Shown in pieces: positions 30,596-38,914 of a DNA stretch of 64,000 nt. This DNA is from Anaplasma platys (lineage in GTDB: Bacteria > Pseudomonadota > Alphaproteobacteria > Rickettsiales > Anaplasmataceae): assembly GCF_012790675.1 (NCBI RefSeq), contig NZ_CP046391.1:910632-974631 (forward strand). Direction: 5' to 3'. The notes beneath the pieces were generated by a model. That model did no database searches and was not told the DNA's origin. It was given only the letters and a program-made list of their open reading frames with translations. The position numbers were made by a program, and so were the translations under genes. The first letter of the stretch is position 1, and every line of letters begins with the position of its first letter.

Positions 30596-31648
30596 ATGTC
30601 GTTTTCAGTATTTAGCAATCCGTCGTTTCTCATACCACCTGAAATAGCTCATAGGCTGGCTATTTTCGTTTTAAAGCAAGGTATTTATTCCTCCAGCAGG
30701 CGGAAGATGCCAGAGTGTTTGTGCACTCAGCCACTAAACTTTAGGGTAAGAACTCCAGTGGGCCTTGCCGCGGGATTTGATAAAAATGCCGAAGTCATAA
30801 AGTCAGTCATGTCTTTGGGATTCGGTTTCTCAGAAGTTGGAACTGTGACAAGAAAGCCGCAAACGGGTAACAGTGGCTCTCGTATTTTTCGCATACCTGC
30901 ACAAAAAGCGATCGTGAACCGCCTTGGCTTTAACAACAAGGGCTTGAAGCACCTACTGAAGAAGATAGATTCCAAGGACCTGAATAACCTGGTATTTGGT
31001 ATAAATGTCGGCATGAATAAGGATTGCACCGACCCCGCTGCCGAATACGCAGGCATGGTTAGAGATGTTTATGGGCTGTCGAGCTACATAACAATTAACC
31101 TGTCGTCGCCAAATACCGCGGGACTGCGCGTTCTACAACGGAGAGAGTCGTTATGCGAAATTCTGTCTTCGGTTGCCAGCGCAAGGCGCGCTGTAGATCA
31201 GGCAGAGTCTGTCCCAGTGCTCTTAAAGATGGACCCGGATCTTCCGGATGAAATGTTACAAGACATCGTAGACGAAGTGCTCAAGCACAGGATAAATGGC
31301 ATTATAGTTAGTAATACCACAACAAACTTCAAGCTTCTAAAAACTGCGGCCCCCGCCAAAAGTGGAGGACTGAGCGGGCAGCCACTGTTTAGCTTATCTA
31401 CCAGAGTACTCGCCGACGTATACTCTCTTACCAGAGGAAAAGTAGTGCTAATAGGCTGTGGAGGAGTAAGCAGCGGAGCTCAAGCGCTGGAAAAAATCAG
31501 GGCTGGGGCCTCTCTAGTACAGCTATACACCGCTTTGGTCTATGAAGGATTTGGCGTAGTTGACCGAATAAACACAGAGCTAGCCGAACTTTTGACTCGC
31601 GATGGGTTCACCAAGGTTGAGCAGGCTGTGGGGGTGGATGTCCAATAA
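30596..31648 (+). CDS. pyrD: Dihydroorotate dehydrogenase (quinone), class 2
   Basis: About 350 residues. This membrane-linked flavoenzyme of pyrimidine synthesis passes electrons to quinone. Class 2 features are the N-terminal hydrophobic helix (FSNPSFLIPPEIAHRLAIFV), PVGLAAGFDKNAEVI, FSEVGTVTRKPQTGNSGSRI, NRLGFNNKG and the catalytic-Ser region ITINLSSPNTAGLR. I prefer the ATG at 30596 to the in-frame TTG at 30593; AGGGAA precedes it. coaX follows 9 bases after the stop. Confidence 0.95.
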   Translation: MSFSVFSNPSFLIPPEIAHRLAIFVLKQGIYSSSRRKMPECLCTQPLNFRVRTPVGLAAGFDKNAEVIKSVMSLGFGFSEVGTVTRKPQTGNSGSRIFRIPAQKAIVNRLGFNNKGLKHLLKKIDSKDLNNLVFGINVGMNKDCTDPAAEYAGMVRDVYGLSSYITINLSSPNTAGLRVLQRRESLCEILSSVASARRAVDQAESVPVLLKMDPDLPDEMLQDIVDEVLKHRINGIIVSNTTTNFKLLKTAAPAKSGGLSGQPLFSLSTRVLADVYSLTRGKVVLIGCGGVSSGAQALEKIRAGASLVQLYTALVYEGFGVVDRINTELAELLTRDGFTKVEQAVGVDVQ

Positions 31649-31657
31649 ATTAATGAA

Positions 31658-32473
31658 ATGATAGCCATAGTTGATATCGGAAATACCAATATAAAGTTCG
31701 CGATTTACCGTCAGGAACGGTTTTTATCGAGTTGGGCGATTTCTTCTTGTACTTCACGCACAGCTTCGGAGCTTTATGCCATTATAGCCACTTTAGCTCA
31801 CAAATCTGGCATCGATATAAGTAGCCTGACAGGTGCCGCAATATCTAGCGTGGTACCCATAATTGATCAAAAAGTGCGAGAGCTTTTTGAGGATTTTTTT
31901 TCAATAGAACCAGTGTTTATTTCTTCTACCTCTGCAGGCTTATTTGGGATTCGCATCTGCCTTGCACAGGAGATTATAGGAGCTGACCGTATTTCTGATC
32001 TCGTCGCCGCACGTATGTTGTGGCCCAATAAAGACTTGTTGGTTATAGACATGGGTACAGCGACTGTGTTCAACCTTATGCGCAGCGACGGGGCAGTCCA
32101 TGGGCAGGTTATAGCTCCCGGAATGTCGTGCATCACTAAAAGCTTTACCGCTGCCTTACTGCCGCAGGTGTGCGCACGCAAGCTTACCGGCGTGGTCTGC
32201 AATTCTACAGTGCCCTCCGTAGAATCTGGAATATATTGGGGTTATGTGTCAATGGTTGAGGGCCTGATAAAAAAAATCCTGGAAGAAGAAAATAAACCAC
32301 TGCATGTAGTTGCCACAGGAGGGAGCTCTCATTTGCTCCAGGGAATGGAACAGGTTCACGCTGTCGATAGATCGCTAACCATGAAGGGAATTCTGCAAAT
32401 TTACCTAAGAACCACAAAACATGCCGCGCGCTATGCTACCAACAACAAGAAAACCACGCCAGTAGAGTCGTAG
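31658..32473 (+). CDS. coaX: Type III pantothenate kinase
   Basis: A 271-residue protein that performs the first step of coenzyme A synthesis. It belongs to the ASKHA fold: phosphate-binding loop MIAIVDIGNTNIKFAIYRQ at the start, then IGADRISDLVAA, VIDMGTATVFNLMRSDGAVH and VIAPGMSC, and the adenosine-site stretch VVATGGSSHLLQG near the end. It lies 9 bases after pyrD, probably on the same transcript. Confidence 0.95.
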   Translation: MIAIVDIGNTNIKFAIYRQERFLSSWAISSCTSRTASELYAIIATLAHKSGIDISSLTGAAISSVVPIIDQKVRELFEDFFSIEPVFISSTSAGLFGIRICLAQEIIGADRISDLVAARMLWPNKDLLVIDMGTATVFNLMRSDGAVHGQVIAPGMSCITKSFTAALLPQVCARKLTGVVCNSTVPSVESGIYWGYVSMVEGLIKKILEEENKPLHVVATGGSSHLLQGMEQVHAVDRSLTMKGILQIYLRTTKHAARYATNNKKTTPVES

Positions 32474-32686
32474 CTGTGCAACAGCAGTCATAGATTTAAC
32501 GCTTTCCAGCAAACAGCAGAAATTCTGCATCTCTCCAGCGAATCTGTTGTAAATAAGAACAATGGTTTTCCGCATTGCAAGCAAAACAGCCCTTTTGACA
32601 CAAAGGGTATTATACGCACACAAAATCCGCATTCTCAAACACGCATAAGATGATGCCAACAAGAGGCTGCTGTCACTTGGTTGAGC

Positions 32687-33244
32687 TTAAGAGTGAAAAA
32701 TTCTACGAATCTTGCCACTGATCTCCAGCACTCCACCGAGTAAACTTCTATCGAGCGCCAGAACCCTGACCCTACCATCTGGCATCGACGTCATTCCCAC
32801 AGTCCCGGGCGTTGCTGTCACTGAGTTAGTAAGCATAAATAATTCCAACCCATTGTTATGAGGGACAGACATTGTGGTTATAACCGGCGAACACAGTGTT
32901 TTGGACCGGAAACCCGCCTTTGTTACAAACCAAGCAGACAGGATAATTTGCCACCCCAGCCAACAACAATACTGCAACAGTTTCTTGGCCACCACCAGTG
33001 GGCGACTACTCTGAAAGCACGGATGCGCGCTGTAGTTATCCTTTGGAACTGCAGCATCTAATCTGTTGCGCAAAACCACCACCAGCACTGAACAAACGGC
33101 CCCGGAAGATAGGAAAAACTGGTCAAAACGCCCAGAAAGGGCCACCCAAAACAGCATATGCACAGCACATATCCAGAGTTTGCCCATATAAATACCAATA
33201 TAAGCCCAGCTCATGATACAACAGTGCGCTAATAATTCTAGCAT
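32687..33244 (-). CDS. mnhE: Na+/H+ antiporter subunit MnhE/MrpE
   Basis: Up to 185 residues with membrane segments in the first half and the family signature near the C-terminus: FMLTNSVTATPGTVGMTSMP, then DGRVRVLALD. The protein is one subunit of the multi-part Mrp antiporter; the other subunits are not next to it. The start is uncertain (ATG at 33244 or 33214) and no strong ribosome site is seen. It is convergent with coaX. Confidence 0.78.
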   Translation of the reverse strand: MLELLAHCCIMSWAYIGIYMGKLWICAVHMLFWVALSGRFDQFFLSSGAVCSVLVVVLRNRLDAAVPKDNYSAHPCFQSSRPLVVAKKLLQYCCWLGWQIILSAWFVTKAGFRSKTLCSPVITTMSVPHNNGLELFMLTNSVTATPGTVGMTSMPDGRVRVLALDRSLLGGVLEISGKIRRIFHS

Positions 33245-33295
33245 TTACCACACAATGTACTATTTTGTTGGGTAGTTTCTAATCAACAGTAACAT

Positions 33296-33472
33296 ATGCA
33301 CGGATACATTTTGATAGTGGGCGTGGCACTAGCAGGCATTATAGCAAGAGTCTTTTTGCTCGAAACTTTCCGCCATGAAGACAAGGTAGCTATCGTGGAA
33401 ATTACCAACGTGAGTCCGAGCTCAGAAACTAACAGTACAGATAGCTATCTAACTACGAAAACTGACGTCTAA
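33296..33472 (+). CDS. Possible small single-span membrane protein (58 residues)
   Basis: An open frame starting MHGYILIVGVALAGIIARVF, with a hydrophobic N-terminal helix, then a polar tail ending SYLTTKTDV. It falls below the usual length limit. The composition looks protein-like and it sits in the divergent gap between mnhE and bioF. No clear ribosome site precedes the ATG, so it may be spurious. Confidence 0.35.
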   Translation: MHGYILIVGVALAGIIARVFLLETFRHEDKVAIVEITNVSPSSETNSTDSYLTTKTDV

Positions 33473-33546
33473 ACCCGCCATGTTGGCGCTGTTTGTTACA
33501 GAAATACCGTGTACCGTTTCATGTACTTCGCACCGCTGCAAAAAGA

Positions 33547-33565
33547 AACGACACAAAGTGTCGTT
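33547..33565. repeat. 8-bp perfect inverted repeat upstream of bioF
   Basis: AACGACAC-AAA-GTGTCGTT ends 7 bases before the bioF -35 candidate. It could be an operator. Read on the minus strand it is followed by TTCTTTTT and so also resembles a terminator, but no minus-strand gene leads into it. Confidence 0.5.
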
Positions 33566-33572
33566 CTCATAA

Positions 33573-33601
33573 CTGGCATAACGTGTCATAACTTGTATAA
33601 T
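33573..33601 (+). promoter_or_regulatory. Candidate bioF promoter
   Basis: CTGGCA (33573-33578, 4 of 6), a 17-base spacer and a perfect TATAAT (33596-33601). The bioF GTG is 47 bases further. Confidence 0.55.
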
Positions 33602-33648
33602 ACTGATCTCGTTTAGCATCTGGTGTTTGAGTCGTACATGGTGTCTTC

Positions 33649-34782
33649 GTGTTAGAGAGCGTACTGAAGGGCAAGCTGAACCTTCTGGAAAGTGAGGGTC
33701 TGCTCAAGAAGCTCAAGAAAAGCATACTGAATACATCTTCTCCTGAAGGTCGCAAGATACAAACAGATACTGGAGAAGAGTTAACTTCTTTCTCTTGCAG
33801 TGACTATATCGGATTGGCAGCGCATGAAACTGTAAAACAGGCAGCAATTGACGCTATAAATGCATATGGAGTCGGAGCACGGGCATCTAGGCTCGCAACA
33901 GGTAATCACCCTATCTACGAAGAACTTGAGACAAAAATTGCAAAAATTTACCAAACAGAGGCAGCTCTTGTCTTCAGCAGTGGATATTTAGCAAATATTG
34001 GCAGCATATCCGCACTAGTAGATGAAAGTTGCATGGTGTTGGCAGATCAGCTCATTCATGCCGCAGCTGTAGATGGAGTGAAACTGTCTGGAGCCAAGCT
34101 TCACGTATTTGCTCACAATGATATAGAAGACTGCAAAGTACTGTTGAAAGAACACCGGCATAAGTACAAGCACTGTTTGATATTAACAGAAAATGTGTGC
34201 AGCTTGGACGGAGACTTGGCCCCAGTTGACGATCTGGTAAAATTGGCAAGAGAACATGACACCTGGATAGCCATTGATACTGCTCATGGGTTCGGCATTC
34301 TTGGCACATCCAAACCGGATCTATACATGGGTACCCTGTCAAAAGCCGCTGGAGCACTAGGGGGGTACATTTGCGCCCCAAGAACAACTATAGAATATCT
34401 ATTGAACAAGGCGAGAAGCTTCATATACACGACTGCCCTCCCCCCTGCGTTAATTGCAGCTGCTAACGCCGCCCTGGATATATATACGTCTTATGCGGGA
34501 GTGCCTCTGAGACTGGCCAAAGAGTTCTGCCAAATGCTTGAGCTTCCCCCACCAAAGAGTCACATTGTTCCTTTAATTATGCGAGACTCGCGCAGTGCCA
34601 TAAATGCCGAAAAAACACTTGCAGACAACGGAATTCTGGTAACAGCGATATGTCCGCCTTCGGTCCCCACCCCCAGGCTTAAGTTCATATTTACCGCTGC
34701 TCACAAGCTGATAGATATCCACAGGCTATGCAACATACTAAAAAGCTGTGGGGTGTTAGACGGCAGCGCTCAGCCTGCTTAA
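33649..34782 (+). CDS. bioF: 8-amino-7-oxononanoate synthase
   Basis: A 377-residue PLP enzyme that joins pimeloyl thioester and alanine in biotin synthesis. Features are SCSDYIGLAAHETVKQAA, YGVGARASRLATGNHPIYEE, ALVFSSGYLANIGSI, the cofactor region DTAHGFGILG and the Schiff-base lysine in GTLSKAAGALGG. It starts with GTG (VLESVLKGKL). Other bio genes are not adjacent. Biotin synthesis is retained in several Anaplasmataceae and is thought to serve the bacterium and possibly its tick host. Confidence 0.93.
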   Translation: MLESVLKGKLNLLESEGLLKKLKKSILNTSSPEGRKIQTDTGEELTSFSCSDYIGLAAHETVKQAAIDAINAYGVGARASRLATGNHPIYEELETKIAKIYQTEAALVFSSGYLANIGSISALVDESCMVLADQLIHAAAVDGVKLSGAKLHVFAHNDIEDCKVLLKEHRHKYKHCLILTENVCSLDGDLAPVDDLVKLAREHDTWIAIDTAHGFGILGTSKPDLYMGTLSKAAGALGGYICAPRTTIEYLLNKARSFIYTTALPPALIAAANAALDIYTSYAGVPLRLAKEFCQMLELPPPKSHIVPLIMRDSRSAINAEKTLADNGILVTAICPPSVPTPRLKFIFTAAHKLIDIHRLCNILKSCGVLDGSAQPA

Positions 34783-35254
34783 CTGGACATTTATTGCTTA
34801 TTTAACCAAGGCTGTGTACGGCCCGCATGGTTGTTTACTTTGAGTTGGCTTACGTACAAAAAGCTGGCGCCATTTAAGCTTGGGGAGCTTGCCAAAAAAA
34901 GCAAGCGTTGCCGTTAGCTGAACTTACGACACATGTAACCGCAACCTCAGGTTTAGCTCTGCAGCTTTAAACCATTACTCACTTCCAAGTTACGCATAAT
35001 CTTTATACTGTTGCAAAATTCGCATACTCTGAACCAGTGTGATCATATGGCAACGTATTGAAATATTTGATCAGAGTTGTGGCATGCAATCATGCACATA
35101 TCACCATATGGCTCCTGCGTCATATGCACCTGTCACAGTGATACCGCACACCCTAGGAACGGAACGTAATGACGCTGTGGGATGACATAAAATGTTAGTT
35201 GTCCAATATTGGAAGATTGTGTAGAGTGTAAGCACGGAAGGGGTTTGCGTTTTT
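34783..35254. other. Gene-free stretch between bioF and tRNA-Arg
   Basis: No coding frame with character. A 10-bp palindrome CCAATATTGG is at about 35204-35213, some 40 bases before the tRNA. Confidence 0.4.
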
Positions 35255-35327
35255 GGGACCGTAGCTCAGAGGATAGAGCATTAGATTCCTAATCTGAGGG
35301 TCGTGCGTTCGAATCGCACCGGTCCCA
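35255..35327 (+). tRNA. tRNA-Arg (anticodon CCU)
   Basis: A 73-base cloverleaf: acceptor GGGACCG/CGGTCCC, D arm TAGCTCAGAGGATAGAGC, anticodon loop TTCCTAA (anticodon CCT) on TTAGA/TCTGA, T loop GTTCGAATC. CCA is not encoded. Confidence 0.94.
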
Positions 35328-35356
35328 CTCTTCCCTTTATTTTCGAGGAGCGAATC

Positions 35357-35800
35357 GTGCACGTGTCTCATGTTGTAGAAGTGTACTTACTGCTGTTTGT
35401 GGACAGCTTTGTGGCATCTGTTGTGTTACCGATAAGCAGGCTGACTGTGTTCAATGTGATGTGTTGCTTTGGGGGGTATGAAGCTAACATTTCTATAGCT
35501 ATTAGCTCTCTTGGCGCTGCTTTCGGTGGGGTCGTAAACTGGTTTTTCGGGAAGCTAATCTACCTGGCCAGGGTAGGCTATCACCAGAATCTGATCCCAC
35601 AAAAAACGCACAATTATATATGTCTCTCTCTCTTGCTGACAGCCTGTGCATTTTCGTGGGTCCACATAGTAGGCGCCTTAATAAACGTGGTTTGCGGCTT
35701 TTTCCGTGTGGGAGCAGTTTGGGCTTTCTGTTCCACATTCATCTCATATGCAGGGTACCTCGTATATCATCTAATAACACATGATTGCATTTTTACCTAG
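35357..35800 (+). CDS. Small multi-span membrane protein, YqaA/DedA-like
   Basis: About 147 residues with four likely membrane segments. The stretch LFVDSFVASVVLPISRLTVF followed by ISSLGAAFGGVVNWFFGKLI matches the pattern of YqaA-type proteins of the DedA/SNARE-associated family. I place the start at a GTG (35357) because GAGGAG stands 7 bases before it; the longer open frame runs into tRNA-Arg. Function is unknown; DedA proteins are linked to lipid-carrier flipping and membrane potential. Confidence 0.7.
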   Translation: MHVSHVVEVYLLLFVDSFVASVVLPISRLTVFNVMCCFGGYEANISIAISSLGAAFGGVVNWFFGKLIYLARVGYHQNLIPQKTHNYICLSLLLTACAFSWVHIVGALINVVCGFFRVGAVWAFCSTFISYAGYLVYHLITHDCIFT

Positions 35801-35925
35801 CACCGTAACCCGAAAATAACGCGCTCCTCCACGATCACGTAGCTTTGTAGACATAGCTTCTAAAACAGAAGCACTGTGGTTCTAAACATCACACTCTACA
35901 ACCAAGAATGCACCATTTAAAATGC

Positions 35926-36480
35926 CTACTGTGAGAAAAACACAACAATTAAACAATAAGGCTTAGTGACAAAAGCTGGCCAAAAAAGAAAAACAGGCAC
36001 AAATTGATGTAATACTCTGAAATCCACCACTTCAGCCCCGAAAATGGTCTTCGACAGTAGGCCAACTACCTTGTTCTTCTCACTCCGGTCCAGCTTTAAA
36101 AAAAGCTCCCGAGCTACCGTGTTCGCAGTGTTATCACCGGACGCGGTTCCCCAGACAGCCACGTGCCGTTACGTTTTCTTCGTTGTGCCCGGCGTTAGTC
36201 TCAGACGGTTTTTGCTCATGCTTGTTGATATCACCAAACCGCTACACAAATCCTCTGTCCGCGTTCGGCTTCTTGCGGTACCCCTTGTGCCGTTCCCTGT
36301 TACCGTAATCTACACAGCTCCAACGTCCTGAATCACTATCTGAAGTTGCCTCGGCACCGCCGTTGTCTGCGCCCCAATTCTCCTTCCATCAGCACAAACC
36401 TTTCCATCAACATCCTTAGCCTGATGGCCAATAGACCGTGCAAAAGCTGCGACTTCCCTTTTCCTCTAACAATGGCTCTA
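35926..36480 (-). pseudogene. Decayed partial copy of the 5' region of the 1078-residue exported protein locus
   Basis: On the minus strand 36480-36345 is recognisably related to 42250-42120. The shared run TAGCCTGATGGCCAA and flanks are conserved, as are matching translated pieces (GHQAKDVDGKVC against GHQATEIDKRVC, and AQTTAVPR against AQTTATRR). A one-base insertion shifts the frame near 36455 and several stops follow. Downstream pieces such as NKHEQKPSETNAGHNEEN and GTASGDNTANTVARELFLKL are open only in short runs. I read this as a truncated, broken copy. A 177-residue open frame (36416-36949) over part of it is probably not a real gene. Confidence 0.5.
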
Positions 36481-36845
36481 GATACATAACTGATTTTATA
36501 AGCACAGAAGAATGGATAGCAGTAAAACATCGGAGGCGGTAGCTTAATGTATAAGGCCTGCACAAAGAGCAAATGCCCACAACGATAGGACTTACCAGTA
36601 CCGCTGCACACACAACAAAACCATAACCGAGCCGGTTTCTGCACACGACAAAGTAACAAAACTCGGATTGTGCAGCGACAGCAAAAACAAGAAAACTACT
36701 ATCAAGGCAGTACGACCTTTGCAACGCCAATGGTCCCACTCCGAATTGAACACCCCCTTCCGAACAAGCGCTAGTGCTTCGCCGCAACATGACGGCAAAC
36801 CCGCGACTCACGTGCCCAAAAAGGCACCACAATTCACGGCTCCAT

Positions 36846-37253
36846 CTAGTGAAGTCGTAAACTGTCGTATGGACTGTCCAGAGAAAAAGCAGGCACATCA
36901 ACATAGAAAACCTGTGCACGGTCTTCATCGACAAACTGATACCACCCATTCATCACCCCCGATGGCGCGCTCAAGCATGTACCACTCGTATACTCAAAAA
37001 AGGCTCCGGGCTTAAGCACGGGTTGCCGGCCCGCAACACCAGACCCGCTCACTTCATTTACTATGCCCTTCGAATCTATGATTTTCCAGTTGCGCTTTAA
37101 AAGCTGAATGGTAGAACCGCTTTTATTGTTTATTCTGACGCTATACAGCCAGATGTAACAGTTCTCATGCGGCCTCGAGTGCTCCTCGAGATAACTGGGA
37201 GTCACCTCAACATCTACGAGCCCGGTAACGCCGTCACAATCTAGCACTGTCAT
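36846..37253 (-). CDS. apaG: ApaG protein
   Basis: A 135-residue beta-sandwich protein. Family text is clear: YIWLYSVRINNKSGSTIQLL, KRNWKIIDSKGIVNEV, SGSGVAGRQPVLKPGAFFEY, TSGTCLSAPSGVMNGWYQF and FYVDVPAFSL. Start ATG at 37253 is chosen because GGGAGG stands 5 bases before it; the upstream open frame adds 14 unlike residues. The molecular role of ApaG is still unclear (linked to nucleotide binding and stress). It shares a promoter region with purK. Confidence 0.93.
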   Translation of the reverse strand: MTVLDCDGVTGLVDVEVTPSYLEEHSRPHENCYIWLYSVRINNKSGSTIQLLKRNWKIIDSKGIVNEVSGSGVAGRQPVLKPGAFFEYTSGTCLSAPSGVMNGWYQFVDEDRAQVFYVDVPAFSLDSPYDSLRLH

Positions 37254-37311
37254 AGCACCTCCCTTCCAACTCACAAGGGGCAAAATTGGCACCACGCTTG
37301 GCAGTTCCCAA

Positions 37312-37371
37312 TTGCAGGACCCTTCCTCTAGCCCTATAATCCATTATAGTTACTTTTCGTCTCTACATCAA
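37312..37371. promoter_or_regulatory. Overlapping divergent promoters of purK (plus) and apaG (minus)
   Basis: Plus: TTGCAG (37312-37317), 17 bases, TATAAT (37335-37340). Minus: TTGATG (37366-37371), 17 bases, TATAAT (37343-37348). The two perfect -10 boxes form the palindrome CTATAAT-CC-ATTATAG, so RNA polymerase could occupy only one direction at a time. Confidence 0.65.
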
Positions 37372-37381
37372 TTCTATAAAC

Positions 37382-38482
37382 ATGCACACTTCGCGCACCA
37401 ATGTAACGAGTTCGAACAAAGCCAATGACAGTAATGACAGTGTTGTAGTAGGAGTCCTTGGTGGAGGTCAGCTAGGAAAAATGCTGTCAATGGCTGCAGC
37501 AAAACTAGGATTCAGAACAAGTGTGTTTGCAGAGCATCATGACGATCCTGCAGTGTTTGTTACCAACAACTCCGTAGTAGGCAGCTTTGTAGATGAAGAA
37601 AAACTCCAACAGTTCGCTGCAATGGTTGACGTTGTCATTGTCGAATTCGAAAACATACCCATGAGCTCAGTAAACTTCCTGCAACAAACCGTTACTGTTT
37701 GTCCTGGAGCTAAAGCACTCTATGTTGCGCAAAACAGGATAAGAGAAAAGGAGCATATTAAGGCCCTGGGTGTAGAACTTGCAGAGTTTGCAGTAGTAAA
37801 CAATTTTGTCGAGCTAAAGGAGGCCGCGTCGAGGGTTGGCTTGCCAGCAATACTAAAGACAGCAGAGTCTGGATACGATGGAAGGGGACAGTACATGCTG
37901 CAGAACGCGGCTGATATTGAAGGCTTGCTGCATATAAGTTGGAACAAAGGATATGTGTTGGAAAAGCTAGTTGCCATAGAAAAGGAAATTTCAGTTGTTA
38001 TAGCGCTGTCTTGCAATGGTGAACATATTTTTTTTCCGGTTGCCCAAAATTTGCACGTAGCAGGAATACTACACAAGTCGGAAGTGCCAGCTGTGATTTC
38101 CGAGGAAATACTTTTGCAGGCTGAGGATATCGCCCTGACCATAGCAAAGTCCTTGGACACGTTGGGCATACTGGCAGTTGAGTTCTTTATAACGCGCAAA
38201 GGCGCATTGATGGTGAATGAGATCGCTCCTAGACCTCACAACTCTTGCCACTGGAGCATAGATTGCTGTAATGTGAGCCAATTCGAGCAGCTAGTGCGAA
38301 TCGCATGTGGATTACCTCTACGAGAGGTACATCTGCTGACTCCCTGCATTATGACCAATATCCTAGGAAATAACGAACTAGGCAAAAACGTCTATGGCGA
38401 CGCGCGTAACAGCATCTCGTTGTACGGAAAAAAACCCAGAACAAAACGCAAAATGGGGCACATAAACTCTTTAAAATACTGA
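37382..38482 (+). CDS. purK: N5-carboxyaminoimidazole ribonucleotide synthase
   Basis: A 366-residue ATP-grasp enzyme of purine synthesis that carboxylates AIR with bicarbonate and ATP. The start region has VVVGVLGGGQLGKMLSMAAA. ATP-grasp motifs follow: AILKTAESGYDGRGQY, KLVAIEKEISVVIAL, GILAVEFFITRKGALMVNEI and APRPHNSCHWSIDCC. The first 20 residues are extra and low-complexity. It has its own promoter shared back-to-back with apaG. Confidence 0.94.
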   Translation: MHTSRTNVTSSNKANDSNDSVVVGVLGGGQLGKMLSMAAAKLGFRTSVFAEHHDDPAVFVTNNSVVGSFVDEEKLQQFAAMVDVVIVEFENIPMSSVNFLQQTVTVCPGAKALYVAQNRIREKEHIKALGVELAEFAVVNNFVELKEAASRVGLPAILKTAESGYDGRGQYMLQNAADIEGLLHISWNKGYVLEKLVAIEKEISVVIALSCNGEHIFFPVAQNLHVAGILHKSEVPAVISEEILLQAEDIALTIAKSLDTLGILAVEFFITRKGALMVNEIAPRPHNSCHWSIDCCNVSQFEQLVRIACGLPLREVHLLTPCIMTNILGNNELGKNVYGDARNSISLYGKKPRTKRKMGHINSLKY

Positions 38483-38914
38483 TACATGGAGCTAAACAAT
38501 GTCCATGACCGCTTTGGAAGGCGAATACAGATTTGGCGTGCTCCCAACCTTATACATAAAAGCGCAGGCATGACCAAGAAAATAAAAAGGTACAAAGAAG
38601 CTGCCTAGAGGCAAAACGTGACTTACTCTCTCGTTCGTAGTGAAGCGCAAGCTTCCATGCACAACATAACAACGCTAATCTTGTCAACGTGGTATGATGC
38701 TGGCAATTTAATTTTTTACCGCACCCCAGACCAACGAAACTCCGTGTACTACAGTTTCTAGCACCTCTTACAAATTGACCGCAATAAAGTCCACGAAAAC
38801 AGCAAGAATCGTTCCCTCTACTGGAACAGAAGGCGATGGGTAACAACTCTGCGCTTGTTTACCCAACTATACAGCCGGAACAAAGATCTCATGTTTCTCT
38901 GCCCCAACAACCTG
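38483..38914. other. Gene-free stretch between purK and the 1078-residue gene
   Basis: Convergent intergenic region of 430 bases. I see no gene and no convincing hairpin with a T-run. Confidence 0.4.

Noticed and set aside
33547..33565. Rho-independent terminator on the minus strand
   Set aside because: Although TTCTTTTT follows the hairpin on that strand, no minus-strand gene lies upstream; an operator for bioF is more plausible.
36416..36949. 177-residue hydrophobic open frame on the minus strand after apaG
   Set aside because: Its first third overlaps apaG in another frame and its end falls in the frameshifted duplicate; no ribosome site or family pattern.
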